Shown here one piece after another: positions 44,150-54,200 of a DNA stretch of 64,000 bases. The position numbers and the translations under genes were made by a program. Origin of the DNA: Planctomycetota bacterium (GTDB lineage Bacteria; Planctomycetota; UBA1135; GCA-002686595); the NCBI GenBank assembly GCA_016712565.1, contig JADJQU010000003.1:310001-374000 (forward strand). The letters run 5' to 3'. The notes under the pieces were generated by a model, which was not told where the DNA came from, ran no database searches, and saw only the letters and a program-made list of their open reading frames with translations. The first letter of the stretch is position 1. Every line of letters begins with the position of its first letter.

Positions 44150-44852
44150 GGGAGAGTTGCGCCGCGCGCCCCAGGACGCGGTCGAACATCCGCGCGTCGA
44201 GCCGGCCCGTGCGCGTGTTGAGCTGGCTCGGGTGGTAGGAGGCGATCAAATGGATGCCCGCGATTTCCTGTTCGGCCCCATGTCCGAAGCGCGCGCGCCG
44301 CGGCGGCCGGATCCCCCCGGAATTTCCCGGGCCTGCCTGGGCCGCCAGGCGCCCGACCAATTGCCGATGGGCCGCGCGCCAGGCGATTTCTCCCAGGCAG
44401 ACGATCACCCTGAGACGGCCCATCAGGGCCAACTCGCGCTCGAGGAACGGCGCGCACCGCGTGCATTCCGCGGGGCTGGGCCGATTGCCCGGAGGCACGC
44501 AGCGCACGGCGTTGGCGATGCGCGCCCCGCGCAGGGCCAGTCCGTCGTCCCGGGCCGTGGAGTCCGGCGCGCTCGACCAGCCGGCGCGGTGCAGCGCTCC
44601 ATAAAGGAAGGGCCCCGCGCCGTCGCCGGTGAACGGCCGTCCCGTGCGATTGGCTCCGTGGGCCCCCGGGGCGAGGCCCAGAATCAGCACCGGGGCCGTG
44701 CGCGCCCCGAAGGAGGGCACGGGCAGGCCCCAATAGTCCTTCCCCAAGTGGGCGCGCTTCTTCTCCCGCGACACCTGCTCGCGCCAGCGCACCAGCCGGG
44801 GGCAGGCCCGGCAAGCTTGGATCTCGCGCTCCAGGTTTGCCCAGGTGTCCAT
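44142..44852 (-). CDS. Family 5 uracil-DNA glycosylase (UDGb type)
   Basis: A 236-residue base-excision-repair enzyme that removes deaminated bases. Paired cysteines ACRACPRL near the N-terminus and RCVPPGNRPSPAECTRC later are placed to hold a 4Fe-4S cluster. Motif 1 reads GLAPGAHGANRTGRPFTGD, which is family-5 rather than family-4, and motif 3 is SYHPSQLNT. I prefer ATG 44852; GTG 44885 is an alternative adding 11 residues. It is the first gene of the overlapping repair/hydrolase cluster. Confidence 0.92.
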   Translation of the reverse strand: MDTWANLEREIQACRACPRLVRWREQVSREKKRAHLGKDYWGLPVPSFGARTAPVLILGLAPGAHGANRTGRPFTGDGAGPFLYGALHRAGWSSAPDSTARDDGLALRGARIANAVRCVPPGNRPSPAECTRCAPFLERELALMGRLRVIVCLGEIAWRAAHRQLVGRLAAQAGPGNSGGIRPPRRARFGHGAEQEIAGIHLIASYHPSQLNTRTGRLDARMFDRVLGRAAQLSRG

Positions 44853-45178
44853 GGTCTTCGGGAGGCGTGTTCGTTGGGCCGGCACGGGCGCGGGATCCTA
44901 GAGTCCTGATCGAGAAGTTCGTACCCAAACCCGGGGGGCACGACCCTCGGCGGGCGCCGGGCCGTGGAACTTGCCGCGGAACCTCGGCCCAGGGCGCCCC
45001 GGTCCCCAGGGGACTGTACGGCGGGGGCGGCCGTTCGGATGCGGCCTCCTCCCTCGGGCGCGCCCGCCGCCGGCGAGGGCCCGGGAGCCCGCGTTCGGCG
45101 GTTTCGGACTGTCCGGACCCCTCCCGCGGGGCCTCCCGTGTGCGAACTTCGCCGATGCTGCAAGATGGAGAGCGCGAC
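44853..45178. other. Divergent intergenic region
   Basis: This 326-bp gap lies between the repair cluster (minus) and the ECF sigma factor gene (plus). It should hold both promoters, though no clear -35/-10 pair is seen. The only site I would name is ggag at about 45165, 9-12 nt before the sigma factor ATG. Confidence 0.4.
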
Positions 45179-45934
45179 ATGAGTGGACCAGGTCGAGAGA
45201 CGGCGGGCGACCACGCGTTTCCGCAAACGAGGCACTCGGTTTTCGAACGCGTCCGGAGCGCCGACGAAGCCCTGCGCCGACTGGGTTGGGAGGCCCTGGC
45301 CCAGTCCTATTGGAAGCCGGTGTACAAGCTGCTGCGGATGCGTTGGAAGGCCGACCCCGAACTGGCGGAGGACTGGACCCAGGGCTTTTTCGCCCACGCC
45401 CTGGAGCAGGGCACCTTCGAGCGCTTCGACCCCGCCCAGGCACGACTGCGCACCTACCTGCGCCTGTGCCTGGACGGCTTCGTCGCCAACCAGCGGGCTT
45501 TCCAGGGTCGGGCGAAGCGCGGGGGCGCGGCGCGGGTGCTCTCCCTGGACTTCGAAGCGGCGGAAGGGGAGCTGGCCGCTTCCACGCCGCCCGCGACCGA
45601 GGACCTCGAGGCCTATTTCCAACGGGAATGGATGCGCTCCCTGTTCGAGCTGGCCCTGGCGGACCTGCGCCAGGAACTGGAGCAGGCGGGGAAGGGGCAG
45701 GAGTACCTGCTGTTCGCGCGCTGCGACCTCGAGGGCGCCGAGAGCGGCCGGCGGCCCTCCTATGGGGAGCTGGCGCAGGAGTTCGGGATCACACTGGGCC
45801 AGGTCACCAGCCGCCTGCACGCACTGCGGGCGAAGCTGCGCGCGCGACTCCTGGCCCGCCTGCGGGAGACCTGCGCCGACGAAGACGAGTTTCGTGCCGA
45901 GGCCCGCGCGATCCTCGGGGGCGTCGAGCCGTGA
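45179..45934 (+). CDS. ECF-type RNA polymerase sigma factor
   Basis: A 251-residue cytoplasmic protein. The region-2-like part reads ALAQSYWKPVYKLLRMRWKADPELAEDWTQGFF, and the region-4 helix-turn-helix is RRPSYGELAQEFGITLGQVTSRLHALRAKLR. A longer linker than in classical ECF factors and the QGFF signature fit planctomycete ECF groups linked to protein kinases. The start codon at 45179 has ggag upstream. The stop overlaps the kinase GTG (GTGA, 45931-45934), so the kinase probably controls the sigma factor or its anti-sigma partner. Confidence 0.9.
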   Translation: MSGPGRETAGDHAFPQTRHSVFERVRSADEALRRLGWEALAQSYWKPVYKLLRMRWKADPELAEDWTQGFFAHALEQGTFERFDPAQARLRTYLRLCLDGFVANQRAFQGRAKRGGAARVLSLDFEAAEGELAASTPPATEDLEAYFQREWMRSLFELALADLRQELEQAGKGQEYLLFARCDLEGAESGRRPSYGELAQEFGITLGQVTSRLHALRAKLRARLLARLRETCADEDEFRAEARAILGGVEP

Positions 45935-46893
45935 ACCGCGGTTTTTCCCTGGGGGACCGGACCCTGGATCACCTGCGCGCCCTGGTGGACGCGCCCGACG
46001 TCGAGGGCACGCGCTACGAGTTGATCGAGCTGGTGGGCCGCGGCGGCATGGGCTCCGTGTGGCGCGCCCGCGACCGGCTCCTGGAGCGCGACGTGGCGCT
46101 CAAGGTGCTCAACCTGGCGGAACCGGAGGCCGCGGCGGCCGCCGATCCGGCGCAGGGGCCGCGCCCCGCGGAGGTCCGCGGCGCGCGCATCGTCCAGGAG
46201 GCCCAGGTGCTCGCGCGCCTGGAGCATCCCGGCATCGTCCCGGTGCACGACGCCGGAGTCCTGCCGGACGGTCGCGCCTTCGCCTGCATGAAGTTCGTGC
46301 GCGGCAAGCGCCTCGACGAGCTGGTGTCCGCGGGCCTTTCCGAGTCCGAGCGGCTCTCGATCTTCTCGCGCATCGCCGAGAGCGTGGCCTTCGCCCATTC
46401 CCGGGGCGTGCTGCACCTGGACCTCAAGCCCGCCAACATCATGGTGGGGGAGTTCGGCGAGGTGCTGGTGCTCGACTGGGGCCTCGCGCGTCTGGAGCAT
46501 CGCCCGCAGAAGGGCGTGCGCGCGGGCACCCTGGGGTTCATGGCTCCCGAGCAGGAACGGGCCGCCGCGGACCTCGACGCGCGGGCGGACGTGTTCGCCC
46601 TGGGGCGCGTGCTGGCGTCCCTGGAGCTGGGCGGCCGGGAAATCGCCGCCATCGTGGCCCGCGCGACCCGCGAGCGACGGGAGGAGCGCTACGGCAGCGC
46701 CATGGAGCTCCACTCCGACGTGCAGGCTTTCCTGTCGAACGAGCGCGTGCGGGCCCTGCGCGAGGGCCCGGCGGCGCGGCTGGCCCGTTTCGGCCGCAAG
46801 TACCGCGCGGCCCTGTGGCTGGTGGGCGCCTATGCGCTCATGCGCGTGGGCTTCGAGCTGTTCCGCCTGTGGCGGGAATCCGGGAATTCCTGA
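45931..46893 (+). CDS. Membrane-anchored Ser/Thr protein kinase with HLD catalytic loop
   Basis: A 320-residue Hanks-type kinase. The Gly-loop is VGRGGMGSVWRA, the ATP lysine is in VALKVLN, the catalytic loop is VLHLDLKPANIM (HLD in place of HRD, with Asp, Lys and Asn kept), the Mg2+ motif is LDWGLAR (DWG in place of DFG), and GTLGFMAPEQ follows. A C-terminal TM (AALWLVGAYALMRVGFELF) near residue 300 leaves almost no periplasmic domain, so ligand sensing outside the cell is unlikely. It is translationally coupled to the ECF sigma factor. Confidence 0.92.
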   Translation: MNRGFSLGDRTLDHLRALVDAPDVEGTRYELIELVGRGGMGSVWRARDRLLERDVALKVLNLAEPEAAAAADPAQGPRPAEVRGARIVQEAQVLARLEHPGIVPVHDAGVLPDGRAFACMKFVRGKRLDELVSAGLSESERLSIFSRIAESVAFAHSRGVLHLDLKPANIMVGEFGEVLVLDWGLARLEHRPQKGVRAGTLGFMAPEQERAAADLDARADVFALGRVLASLELGGREIAAIVARATRERREERYGSAMELHSDVQAFLSNERVRALREGPAARLARFGRKYRAALWLVGAYALMRVGFELFRLWRESGNS

Positions 46894-46994
46894 AAGGACG
46901 CGCGGGAAACCTGGAACAAGGCCCCTGAACCGCGCTCCGCACGGAATCCCCCGCGGAGGCGCCGCCGAAACCCCACGAATTCGCGAGAAGATCC

Positions 46995-47378
46995 ATGAAC
47001 AAGCCCCTGCTCGGACTGACCCTGGGTGCCGTGCTCGGCGCCATCGACGGCGCCTCGGCCTACTTCTACCCCGACGTGCGCGAGTACGGGATGATCACCG
47101 GCATCGTGATCGGATCCATGGGCAAGGGGCTCGTGGCGGGCCTGGTCACCGGCTTCATCGCCAGGAAGCTCCGCAACGTGCCCCTGGGCATCCTCTCCGG
47201 GCTCCTCGTGTTCGCGGCGATCACCTACCCCATCGCGATCATGGAGAATCCGGACACCCACAAGGTCTACTTCTGGGAGATCATCCTCCCCGGCTCCCTC
47301 TGCGGAGCCATCGTCGGCTACGCGACGCAGCGCTACGGCAGCACGCCGAATCGCCAAGCCATGGCCCGGGCGCGGTAG
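46995..47378 (+). CDS. Small four-helix membrane protein
   Basis: A 127-residue inner-membrane protein with about four hydrophobic segments rich in Gly (LGLTLGAVLGAIDGASAYF, MITGIVIGSMGKGLVAGLVTGFI, LGILSGLLVFAAITYPIAIM, IILPGSLCGAIVGYA). No family is assigned. It lies 101 nt after the kinase gene and could share its transcript. Its 3' end overlaps the epimerase gene by 46 bp tail to tail. Confidence 0.7.
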   Translation: MNKPLLGLTLGAVLGAIDGASAYFYPDVREYGMITGIVIGSMGKGLVAGLVTGFIARKLRNVPLGILSGLLVFAAITYPIAIMENPDTHKVYFWEIILPGSLCGAIVGYATQRYGSTPNRQAMARAR

Positions 47379-48787
47379 GCGAAGATGCGCCGCAGTTGGG
47401 GCGCGATCATCCAGCGCACCAGGAGCCTTCCGATCCCGGGGAGCGGCGCCGAGAACAGCACGCGATCTTCCATCAGCGTCGTGTGGCCCGCCGGATCCTC
47501 GCCGCGGCGGAAGCGATGCTCGTGCCACCAGCAGCGGTAGGGCCCGCGGTGCTGGGCATCGGCGAAGCCCTCCGCTCCGTTCCATTCCTCGATCACCGTG
47601 AGCCAGGAGAGGGGCAGGGGCCCGAGCCGGATCGTGTACTGGATGCGCGTTCCGCGGGCCATGGCGATCGGCAGCGGCGTCTCGATCTGGAAGCGCATGG
47701 AGGACGGCGTCATGGAGCCCAGGTTCTCGGCGCTGGAGAAGAACAGAGCCACGCTCTCGAGCGGCGCGTCCAGGCGCGTGGTCGCGAGCAGCGCGTGGGT
47801 CGGCGGCCGCGACCTCAGGTAGGGATGGTCCGGGACGTCGCGGGCGGCCTCGATGCGCACGGGGGCCCCGTTCCCGAGCAGGGAGCGCAGCGCGGCGCCC
47901 AGCTCCGGGTGTGCGAAGCGGAATCCCGCCGCGAGGAAGCGTGCGGGCACGGCGCGCTGGCCGGCCAGCAGCACGGCGCCGGCTTCGCCCAAGAGGAGCC
48001 GCAGCGCGATCCCCGGCACGGGGAACACCGCGGGCCGTCCCACGGCCTCAGCCAGGGCGCGCGTGAAGTCCCTGTTGGTCACCGGCTCGGGCGCCGTGGC
48101 GTTGAAGGCTCCCTCCAGGCGCGGATCGTCGAGGGCCCGCACGAACATCTCCAGCAGGTCGTCCAGGTGGATCCAGGGCACGAACTGGCGGCCCGAACCC
48201 AGACGCCCGCCGAGGCCGAGCCGGAAGGGCAGTTCCATGGCGCCGAGCACGCCGCCGCCCGGTCCCAGCACGATTCCCGTGCGCAACAGGACCACGCGAG
48301 CGCCCGAGCGCGCCGCCTCCATCGCGGCCGCCTCCCAGTCGAGGCACAGTCGCGCCAGGAAATCGTCGCCCTCGCGCGAATCCTCTCGCAGGACTTCGTC
48401 GCCGCGATTTCCGTAGAGACCCACGGCGCTGGAGCTGACGAAGACCCGCGGGCCCCGCGCTGCCCGCCCCATGGCGGCGGTCAGGCGCCGCGCGAGTCCC
48501 ACGCGACTGTCGGCCAGGCGCCGTTTCTGCTGGGCGCTCCAGCGCTTGCCGATCACCGGTTCCCCGGCCAGGTGCAGCACGGCATCGCAGCGATCGATCT
48601 CGGCCGCGAGCGACTCCTCTCCGGCGGCGGAAGGGTCCAAGCGCAGGCGCTCGACTCCCGCCGCCAGCAGCGTCCGCGCGCGCTCGGGATCACGCACCAG
48701 GGCCACCACGCGGTGGCCGTCGCGCTCCAGCCTCAGGCAGAGCGCGCGGCCGACGAAACTCGTGGCTCCGGTGACGAGGATGCGCAT
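47333..48787 (-). CDS. TIGR01777-type SDR epimerase fused to SRPBCC domain
   Basis: 484 residues. The Rossmann N-terminus reads ILVTGATSFVGRALCLRLERDGHRVVAL. The family strings VLHLAGEPVIGKRWSAQQKRRLADSR, FVSSSAVGLYGNRGDEVLREDS and FVPWIHLDDLLEMF follow, then a DUF1731 region (to about 300). Residues ~330-484 form a SRPBCC/polyketide-cyclase-like domain (RFQIETPLPIAMARGTRIQYTIRLGPLPLSWLTVIEEW). The fusion is known from some bacteria. The substrate is unknown; a role in lipid or NAD(P)-linked sugar modification is only a guess. Confidence 0.9.
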   Translation of the reverse strand: MRILVTGATSFVGRALCLRLERDGHRVVALVRDPERARTLLAAGVERLRLDPSAAGEESLAAEIDRCDAVLHLAGEPVIGKRWSAQQKRRLADSRVGLARRLTAAMGRAARGPRVFVSSSAVGLYGNRGDEVLREDSREGDDFLARLCLDWEAAAMEAARSGARVVLLRTGIVLGPGGGVLGAMELPFRLGLGGRLGSGRQFVPWIHLDDLLEMFVRALDDPRLEGAFNATAPEPVTNRDFTRALAEAVGRPAVFPVPGIALRLLLGEAGAVLLAGQRAVPARFLAAGFRFAHPELGAALRSLLGNGAPVRIEAARDVPDHPYLRSRPPTHALLATTRLDAPLESVALFFSSAENLGSMTPSSMRFQIETPLPIAMARGTRIQYTIRLGPLPLSWLTVIEEWNGAEGFADAQHRGPYRCWWHEHRFRRGEDPAGHTTLMEDRVLFSAPLPGIGRLLVRWMIAPQLRRIFAYRARAMAWRFGVLP

Positions 48788-48931
48788 GTGTGCGGGGGTC
48801 GTGATGCAGGAGGCCGCGGCCGGCCGCTCTGCGGAGCGCGAGTCTAGGGATCCAGGGTTCCCCGCGCAGCAGGCTTGCCGCCCTGCCCTGGAGTTCGCAT
48901 GGTGAGGGCCCCTGGATTCAGGAACCCCGCC

Positions 48932-50347
48932 ATGCTCCACCTGCTCGCGCTGCTCACAGCCTTCCAATCCCCCGCGGCCGGCACCGCCGTCGGCTTCGAC
49001 CAGCATTTCACGGGCGCCACCCTGCGCGTGGGACTGCACCACGCGGGCACGGCCGACGAAGAGCGGCTCTCCATCGACCACCTGCGCATCGAAGGCCCCT
49101 GGGCGGGTCCCCGGGCGCGGCCCTTGGATCCCACCGGCTTCGGCAAGTTCCGCGTCGAGCTGCGCGACCTGGAAAGCCAGACCCTGCTGTACTCGCGCGG
49201 CTTTGCCAGCATCTACGGCGAGTGGGAGACCACGGCCGAGGCCAAGCAGAGGTTCCGCGTCTTCGAGGAAAGCCTGCGCCTCCCCGAGCCGCGGCGCAGC
49301 GCCCAACTGGCGATCCAGAAGCGCGGCGCCGACGACACCTTCCGCGAGCTGTTCGTGCAGGCGATCGACCCCCGCTCGCGAATCGTGGACCGTGCGCCCT
49401 GTGCCGCACGGGGGGAGGTGATCCCGCTGTTCGAGGAGGTCGACCCCGCGCGCGCGGTGGACCTGCTGGTGGTGGCGGACGGCTATGCCGCCGCCCAGCG
49501 CGAGAAGTTCGTCGGCGACTCCCGGCGGCTGGTGGAGGTGATGTTCAAGACCGAGCCGTTCCAACGCCGTCGCGCGGACTTCAACGTGCGGCTGCTGTTC
49601 ACGGCCTCCCCGGAAGCCGGCATCTCGAACCCGCGCAAGGGCGTGTGGAAGGACAGCGCCCTGGGCTGCTCGTTCAACGCCTTCGATTCCGACCGCTACG
49701 TCCTCACGCAGCGCGACTTCGAGTTGCGCGAGATCGCTTCCCAGGCCCCCTACGACACGCTGATCCTGCTCTTCAACGAGAAGAAATACGGCGGCGGGGG
49801 GATCTACAATCTGTGGGCGACCTGCGCCGCGGACACCGAGCCCGCGCCCTATGTCTTCGTGCACGAATTCGGCCATTCCTTCGCGGGCCTCGCCGACGAG
49901 TACTACAGCTCCCAGGTGGCCTACGAGGACTTCGTGGCCCCCGGCGTGGAGCCCTGGGAACCCAACGTGACGGCGCTGCTCGATCCCTCCAAGCTCAAGT
50001 GGAAGGACCTGGTGGAGAGCTCGACGCCCTTGCCGACGCCCTGGGACAAGCCGCGCTTCGACGCCCTGGACCTCTCCTACCAGGCGAAGCGCGCGGAGCT
50101 GCTCGCGGCCGGGGCCGGCGAGGATACCATGGAAGCGCTGTTCCGCGAGGTGAAGGCCTCCACTGGTCCGCTGCTCGCCGCGGAGAAATTCGCCGGCAAG
50201 GTGGGCGCGTTCGAGGGCGCCTGCTACCAGGCCAAGGGCCTCTACCGACCGTCGGCCGACTGCATCATGTTCACGCGCAACCCGACCAGCTTCTGCCGCG
50301 TCTGCGAACGAGCCCTGGAGCGCACGATCGACAGCTACGTGAAGTAG
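48932..50347 (+). CDS. Secreted M64-family (IgA-peptidase-like) metallopeptidase
   Basis: A 471-residue protein. The start ATG at 48932 follows an agga site and opens a short signal peptide (MLHLLALLTAFQSPAAG). An N-terminal beta domain (~20-150) precedes the peptidase: VDLLVVADGYAAAQREKFVGD, LGCSFNAFDSDRYVLT, and the zinc site VHEFGHSFAGLADEYYSS, where two His and a downstream acidic residue bind Zn2+. Cys residues near the end could form disulfides. Target proteins are unknown. The 3' end overlaps the rhomboid gene by 13 bp, tail to tail. Confidence 0.9.
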   Translation: MLHLLALLTAFQSPAAGTAVGFDQHFTGATLRVGLHHAGTADEERLSIDHLRIEGPWAGPRARPLDPTGFGKFRVELRDLESQTLLYSRGFASIYGEWETTAEAKQRFRVFEESLRLPEPRRSAQLAIQKRGADDTFRELFVQAIDPRSRIVDRAPCAARGEVIPLFEEVDPARAVDLLVVADGYAAAQREKFVGDSRRLVEVMFKTEPFQRRRADFNVRLLFTASPEAGISNPRKGVWKDSALGCSFNAFDSDRYVLTQRDFELREIASQAPYDTLILLFNEKKYGGGGIYNLWATCAADTEPAPYVFVHEFGHSFAGLADEYYSSQVAYEDFVAPGVEPWEPNVTALLDPSKLKWKDLVESSTPLPTPWDKPRFDALDLSYQAKRAELLAAGAGEDTMEALFREVKASTGPLLAAEKFAGKVGAFEGACYQAKGLYRPSADCIMFTRNPTSFCRVCERALERTIDSYVK

Positions 50348-51033
50348 GCCTCGTCCCGGCGCCGCCGCGCGAACAGCGGCACGGCGAACAGGCCCGCCAG
50401 GAAGCCGCCGATGTGGGCCCAGAAGGCGATGCCCTGGCTGCTGCCTTGATCCAGCGCCCCGACCGAGGCGCCGAAGAGCTGCAAGAGGAACCAAAACGCC
50501 AGGAACACGATCGCGGGCACCTCGAACAGCAGCGGAAAGATCAGGATCGGCACCACGGCAACGATGCGGCCGCGGGGGAACAGCCGCACGTAGGCCCCCA
50601 TGACTCCCGCGATGGCCCCCGACGCGCCGATGGTGGGCATGTCCGAATCCGGCTCCACGACCACGTGCGCCATGCCCGCGACCACGCCGCACAGGAGATA
50701 GAAGGCGAGGAAGCGCAGGCGACCGAAACGCTCTTCGACGTTGTCGCCGAAGATCCACAGGAACCAGAGATTCGAGAGCACGTGCAGCAGGCTGCCGTGG
50801 AGGAAGGTGCTGGTGACCAGCGTGGCGAAGTCGGCGGGACCCAGCGACTCGCCGGAGCGCCAGCGGGGATCGGCGAAGCGTGCCGGCACCAGGCCCAGGG
50901 ACTGCACCAGGGACTCCAGCTCGCCCGTCGGGAGCGAGAGTTCGTACAGGAACAGGAGCCCGTTGATCGCGATCAGGGCCACCGTGATCCAGGGCCGAAT
51001 CCGGCTCGGTTGCTTGTCGCGCAGGGGGAACAT
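50335..51033 (-). CDS. Rhomboid-family intramembrane serine protease
   Basis: A 232-residue inner-membrane protein with about six TM helices. LVTSTFLHGSLLHVLSNLWFLWIFG supplies the His/Asn of the oxyanion region, PTIGASGAIAGVMGAYV the GASG nucleophile Ser, and GIAFWAHIGGFLAGL the catalytic His. All motifs are intact, so it should be active. ATG 51033 was chosen because upstream in-frame codons give an Arg/Pro-rich non-homologous stretch. Confidence 0.92.
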   Translation of the reverse strand: MFPLRDKQPSRIRPWITVALIAINGLLFLYELSLPTGELESLVQSLGLVPARFADPRWRSGESLGPADFATLVTSTFLHGSLLHVLSNLWFLWIFGDNVEERFGRLRFLAFYLLCGVVAGMAHVVVEPDSDMPTIGASGAIAGVMGAYVRLFPRGRIVAVVPILIFPLLFEVPAIVFLAFWFLLQLFGASVGALDQGSSQGIAFWAHIGGFLAGLFAVPLFARRRRDEAYFT

Positions 51034-51218
51034 CGCGGCGGGTCGGGTCCGGCCCCGAGGATACGCCGGACCGGGGTCGGAGCGCAGCTCGCGCCCGGAG
51101 CGAGGCGGAGGGACTCCCCGGGCGGCGGCCCCGGGCATTCTCGACCCGCGCCGAATGGACGCCGCGGTGGTGAGGGGCGGCGAGCGCTCGACTACACTCC
51201 CCGCACGAGAAGCCCCAG

Positions 51219-54200
51219 GTGAGCGCCGAACAACAGGTCAAGCCGCCGCCCAGGCCGGGTGCGTGGCGCAAGTGGACCGCGCGGGTCGCCGTGTTCCTGC
51301 TGCTCGTGGGCTCGGGGCTCGTGCTCTTGTACCTGGGCCGCGAGCGCTGGCTCGCGCCCCTGGTGGTCGAGCGCGCCGCCCGCCTCGTGCGCGAGCACAC
51401 CGGACTCGAGCTGACCGTGGATCGCCTGGGGGGCGACTGGTGGAACCGCCTGGAAATCGAGGGCCTCTCCCTGGCGGGCACCCAGCCCACCACGGAGCTC
51501 TCCTCGCTGCGCATCGACCGGCTGGAGCTCAAGATCGACGCTCGGCGGCTCCTGCGAGGGGACCTGACGGCAATCACCTCGGTCTTCGCCGAAAGCGTCC
51601 AGGCCGCCGTGGACCTCTCGCGGCCCGTCTCCACCGTGCCACCCGGTGAGCCGTCCGCGCCGGCGTTTCCCTGGCCCGCGGACCTGCCGCTGATCTTCGT
51701 GGGCGATCTGGGGCTCGAACTGGAGCTGGGCGATGGAACGCGCGGCTCGGTTCAGGGTTTGAGCGCCAGCAACGTGGGCGGGCAGGCCGGGGCGGGCACG
51801 GAGAAATTCGCCCTGTCGGCCCGCCACGCCGAGTTCGCGAGTCCGTCCATCGGCACCCACGGCGCCGCGGTCGACCTGGGCGTCGAGTATCGCGCCGGGC
51901 TGTTCCTCCTGGACCACGTGTCCTTCGACGACCGCGAGGTCAGCCGGGCGGCTCGCCTGGACCTGCGGGACCTGGCCCGCGGCAACGCGAGGTTCGGCGC
52001 GGTCTTCGACGGCTTCGGCGGCACCCAGGAGTTCCAGGGGGAAGTGGCCTCCGGCCGGCTCTCGATCTTCGTCCAGACGCAGACGCTCGACCTGGCAGAG
52101 TTGCTGGCGCTCCTCCACGTCGAGACCAGCCTGGCGGGCCGAGTCAGCCTCGGCGGCGTCTGGGAGGCTCCCCTGGATGGGCTCTGCCACTGGCGCGCCC
52201 ATGCCTCGGGGTTTGCCGACGGATTCGTGTTCGAGGGCCGCGAGGTGGACCACCTGGAAGTCGCCGGCAGCGTCGACGCCGACGTGCTCAAGCTGCGCGA
52301 GGGGGCGGCCTGGCAGGGCGCGAACACCCTGTGGGTCGAGGACTTCGCCGTGTCGCTCGCCGCCCTGAGCCTCGACGAGCTGGTGCGTTCCCTGCGCGGC
52401 GAGGCGCGCGTGGAGCTGTTCCTGCCCAGCGCCGTGCTCGGCGCGGCGCCGCGCGAGGTGCTGCTGGCCGCCGGTCGCGTGAACCATGCCAGCTTCGCCG
52501 TCGAGTGCTCGCCCTTCGGCTTCACGGTCCACGCCGGGGAAATCGAATCCGACGTGGGTGGCTTGCGCGTGCGCCGCGGGACCTTCGACTTCGGGGCCCT
52601 GGACCTGCCCTGGTACCGGGGCCTCTTGGTGGACCTGGAGGCGGAACTCTCCTTCGAGGACGTGGCGCCCCTGTTCGCGCTCTTCGGTCGCGGCGACGTT
52701 CGCGGATCGCTCTCGGGCAGCGCGCAGGTCAGCGGCGCGGCCCTGCGTCCCACCGGCCGCTTCGACCTCGCGGGAGAGGGCCTGTCCATCGCGGGCTACG
52801 ACGTGGGCAGCGCACGCATCGAGGCCGAGGCCGACAGTCGGAGCCTGCAGCTCTCGCGACTGGATCTCGACGGAGGCCTGGGGCGGCTCACGGCCCGCGG
52901 GGCCTTCGACTTCGGCTCGGGCGTGCTGCGGGACCTGCGCTTCACCGCGGAAACCCGGGCCCTGGAGCGTCTGAGCTCCGGTCGAGCCGCGGCCTCCTTC
53001 GCGGCCGTCGACGCCGAGCTGAACGGGCCCTGGCGCGATCCGGAGCTCAGCGCCAACCTGCGCGCCTGGGACCTCTCGCTGTCGGGCGCCGCGTCCAAGG
53101 CCGACGGCACGGCGCGGATCCTGGAGGCCCTGGAGGTGGAGGGCCGCTGGCAGAGTGGCTGCGCCACGATCGCGAGCCTGGAAGCGCGCGTGGAAGAGGT
53201 GGACGTCGCCGCCGCGGGCCGCGTGTGCGTGGATCGCGACGGCGGGCGCTACGACGTGCGGCTGGAGCGGGCGGAGCTCTCCCGCGACGAACTGGATCTG
53301 GCCCTGGAGGCGCCCCTGGAGGTGAGCTTCGCGCCCGGCGGGTTTGCCCTGCGGGACCTGCGGGTGGCGGGCAGCGCGGGGCGCGCCGTGGGGGAACTCC
53401 TGTGGAGCGAGGCGGAGCAGCGCGGCTCCATCGATGCTTCCGAGCTGAACCCCATGCGCCTCCTGGCGCCGTTCCTGCCCGAGGGCGTCGTGCTGGAAGG
53501 CGTCCAGGGCTCCGCCTCGTTCCGCCGCGCCGGCGACGAATTCGAAGCCCAGGGCAAGCTCGCCATCGCCGACTTGCGCTGGTCCCCCGGGACGGCCGGC
53601 GCCAGCCTGGACTTCGAGGGACGCCTCGGGGCGCGCGAGCTGAACATCCAGCACCTCTCGGTGCGCTCGAAGGGCCACTACGACCTCGCGCTGTCGGGTT
53701 CTCTGCCCACGGCTCCCTTCGAGGGCCAGTGGCTGGCCGAGGGCCCCCTGGCCCTCGTCGGCGAGGCAGAGCTCACCGATCTTGGGGGCCTGCCGCCCTC
53801 GGCGGTGGCGGCTCTGCAGGGCTGGAGTGGGGCGGGGAAGGCCAGTTTCCGGCTGGAGGGGCTGAGCTCCGACGTGCGCGGCGCGGTGGAGGCCGCCGTG
53901 CGCCTGGTGCCGCCCGCGGACTCGGAGCTGTTCGCCCGCGCGGGCGTGGACTTCGTCGACCTCGAAGCCCGGGCCGTGCTCGGCGATGGCCTGCGCCTGG
54001 ACCTCGCGCGGGTGGCCGTGGGGCAGCGCGCCTCGGCCGACCTCACGGGCCACATCGACGTCGCCCTGGATCCAAGGCGCTGGCTCTCCAAGGGCGGCTG
54101 GATCGACTGGCGGGCCCTGCCGGTGCAGGGGCAGGCCAAGCTCGCGGCCGAGGACCTGGGCTTCGTGGCCGAGCTCTCACCGCTCCTGCGCCGCACCGGC

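Noticed and set aside
44837..45178. Upstream extension of the sigma factor
   Set aside because: The extra residues are not sigma-like and overlap the promoter region. A ribosome-binding site lies before ATG 45179.
48788..51634. Minus-strand extension of the epimerase frame upstream of 48787
   Set aside because: It is antisense to the M64 peptidase and crosses the rhomboid gene. Family homology starts at the ATG at 48787.
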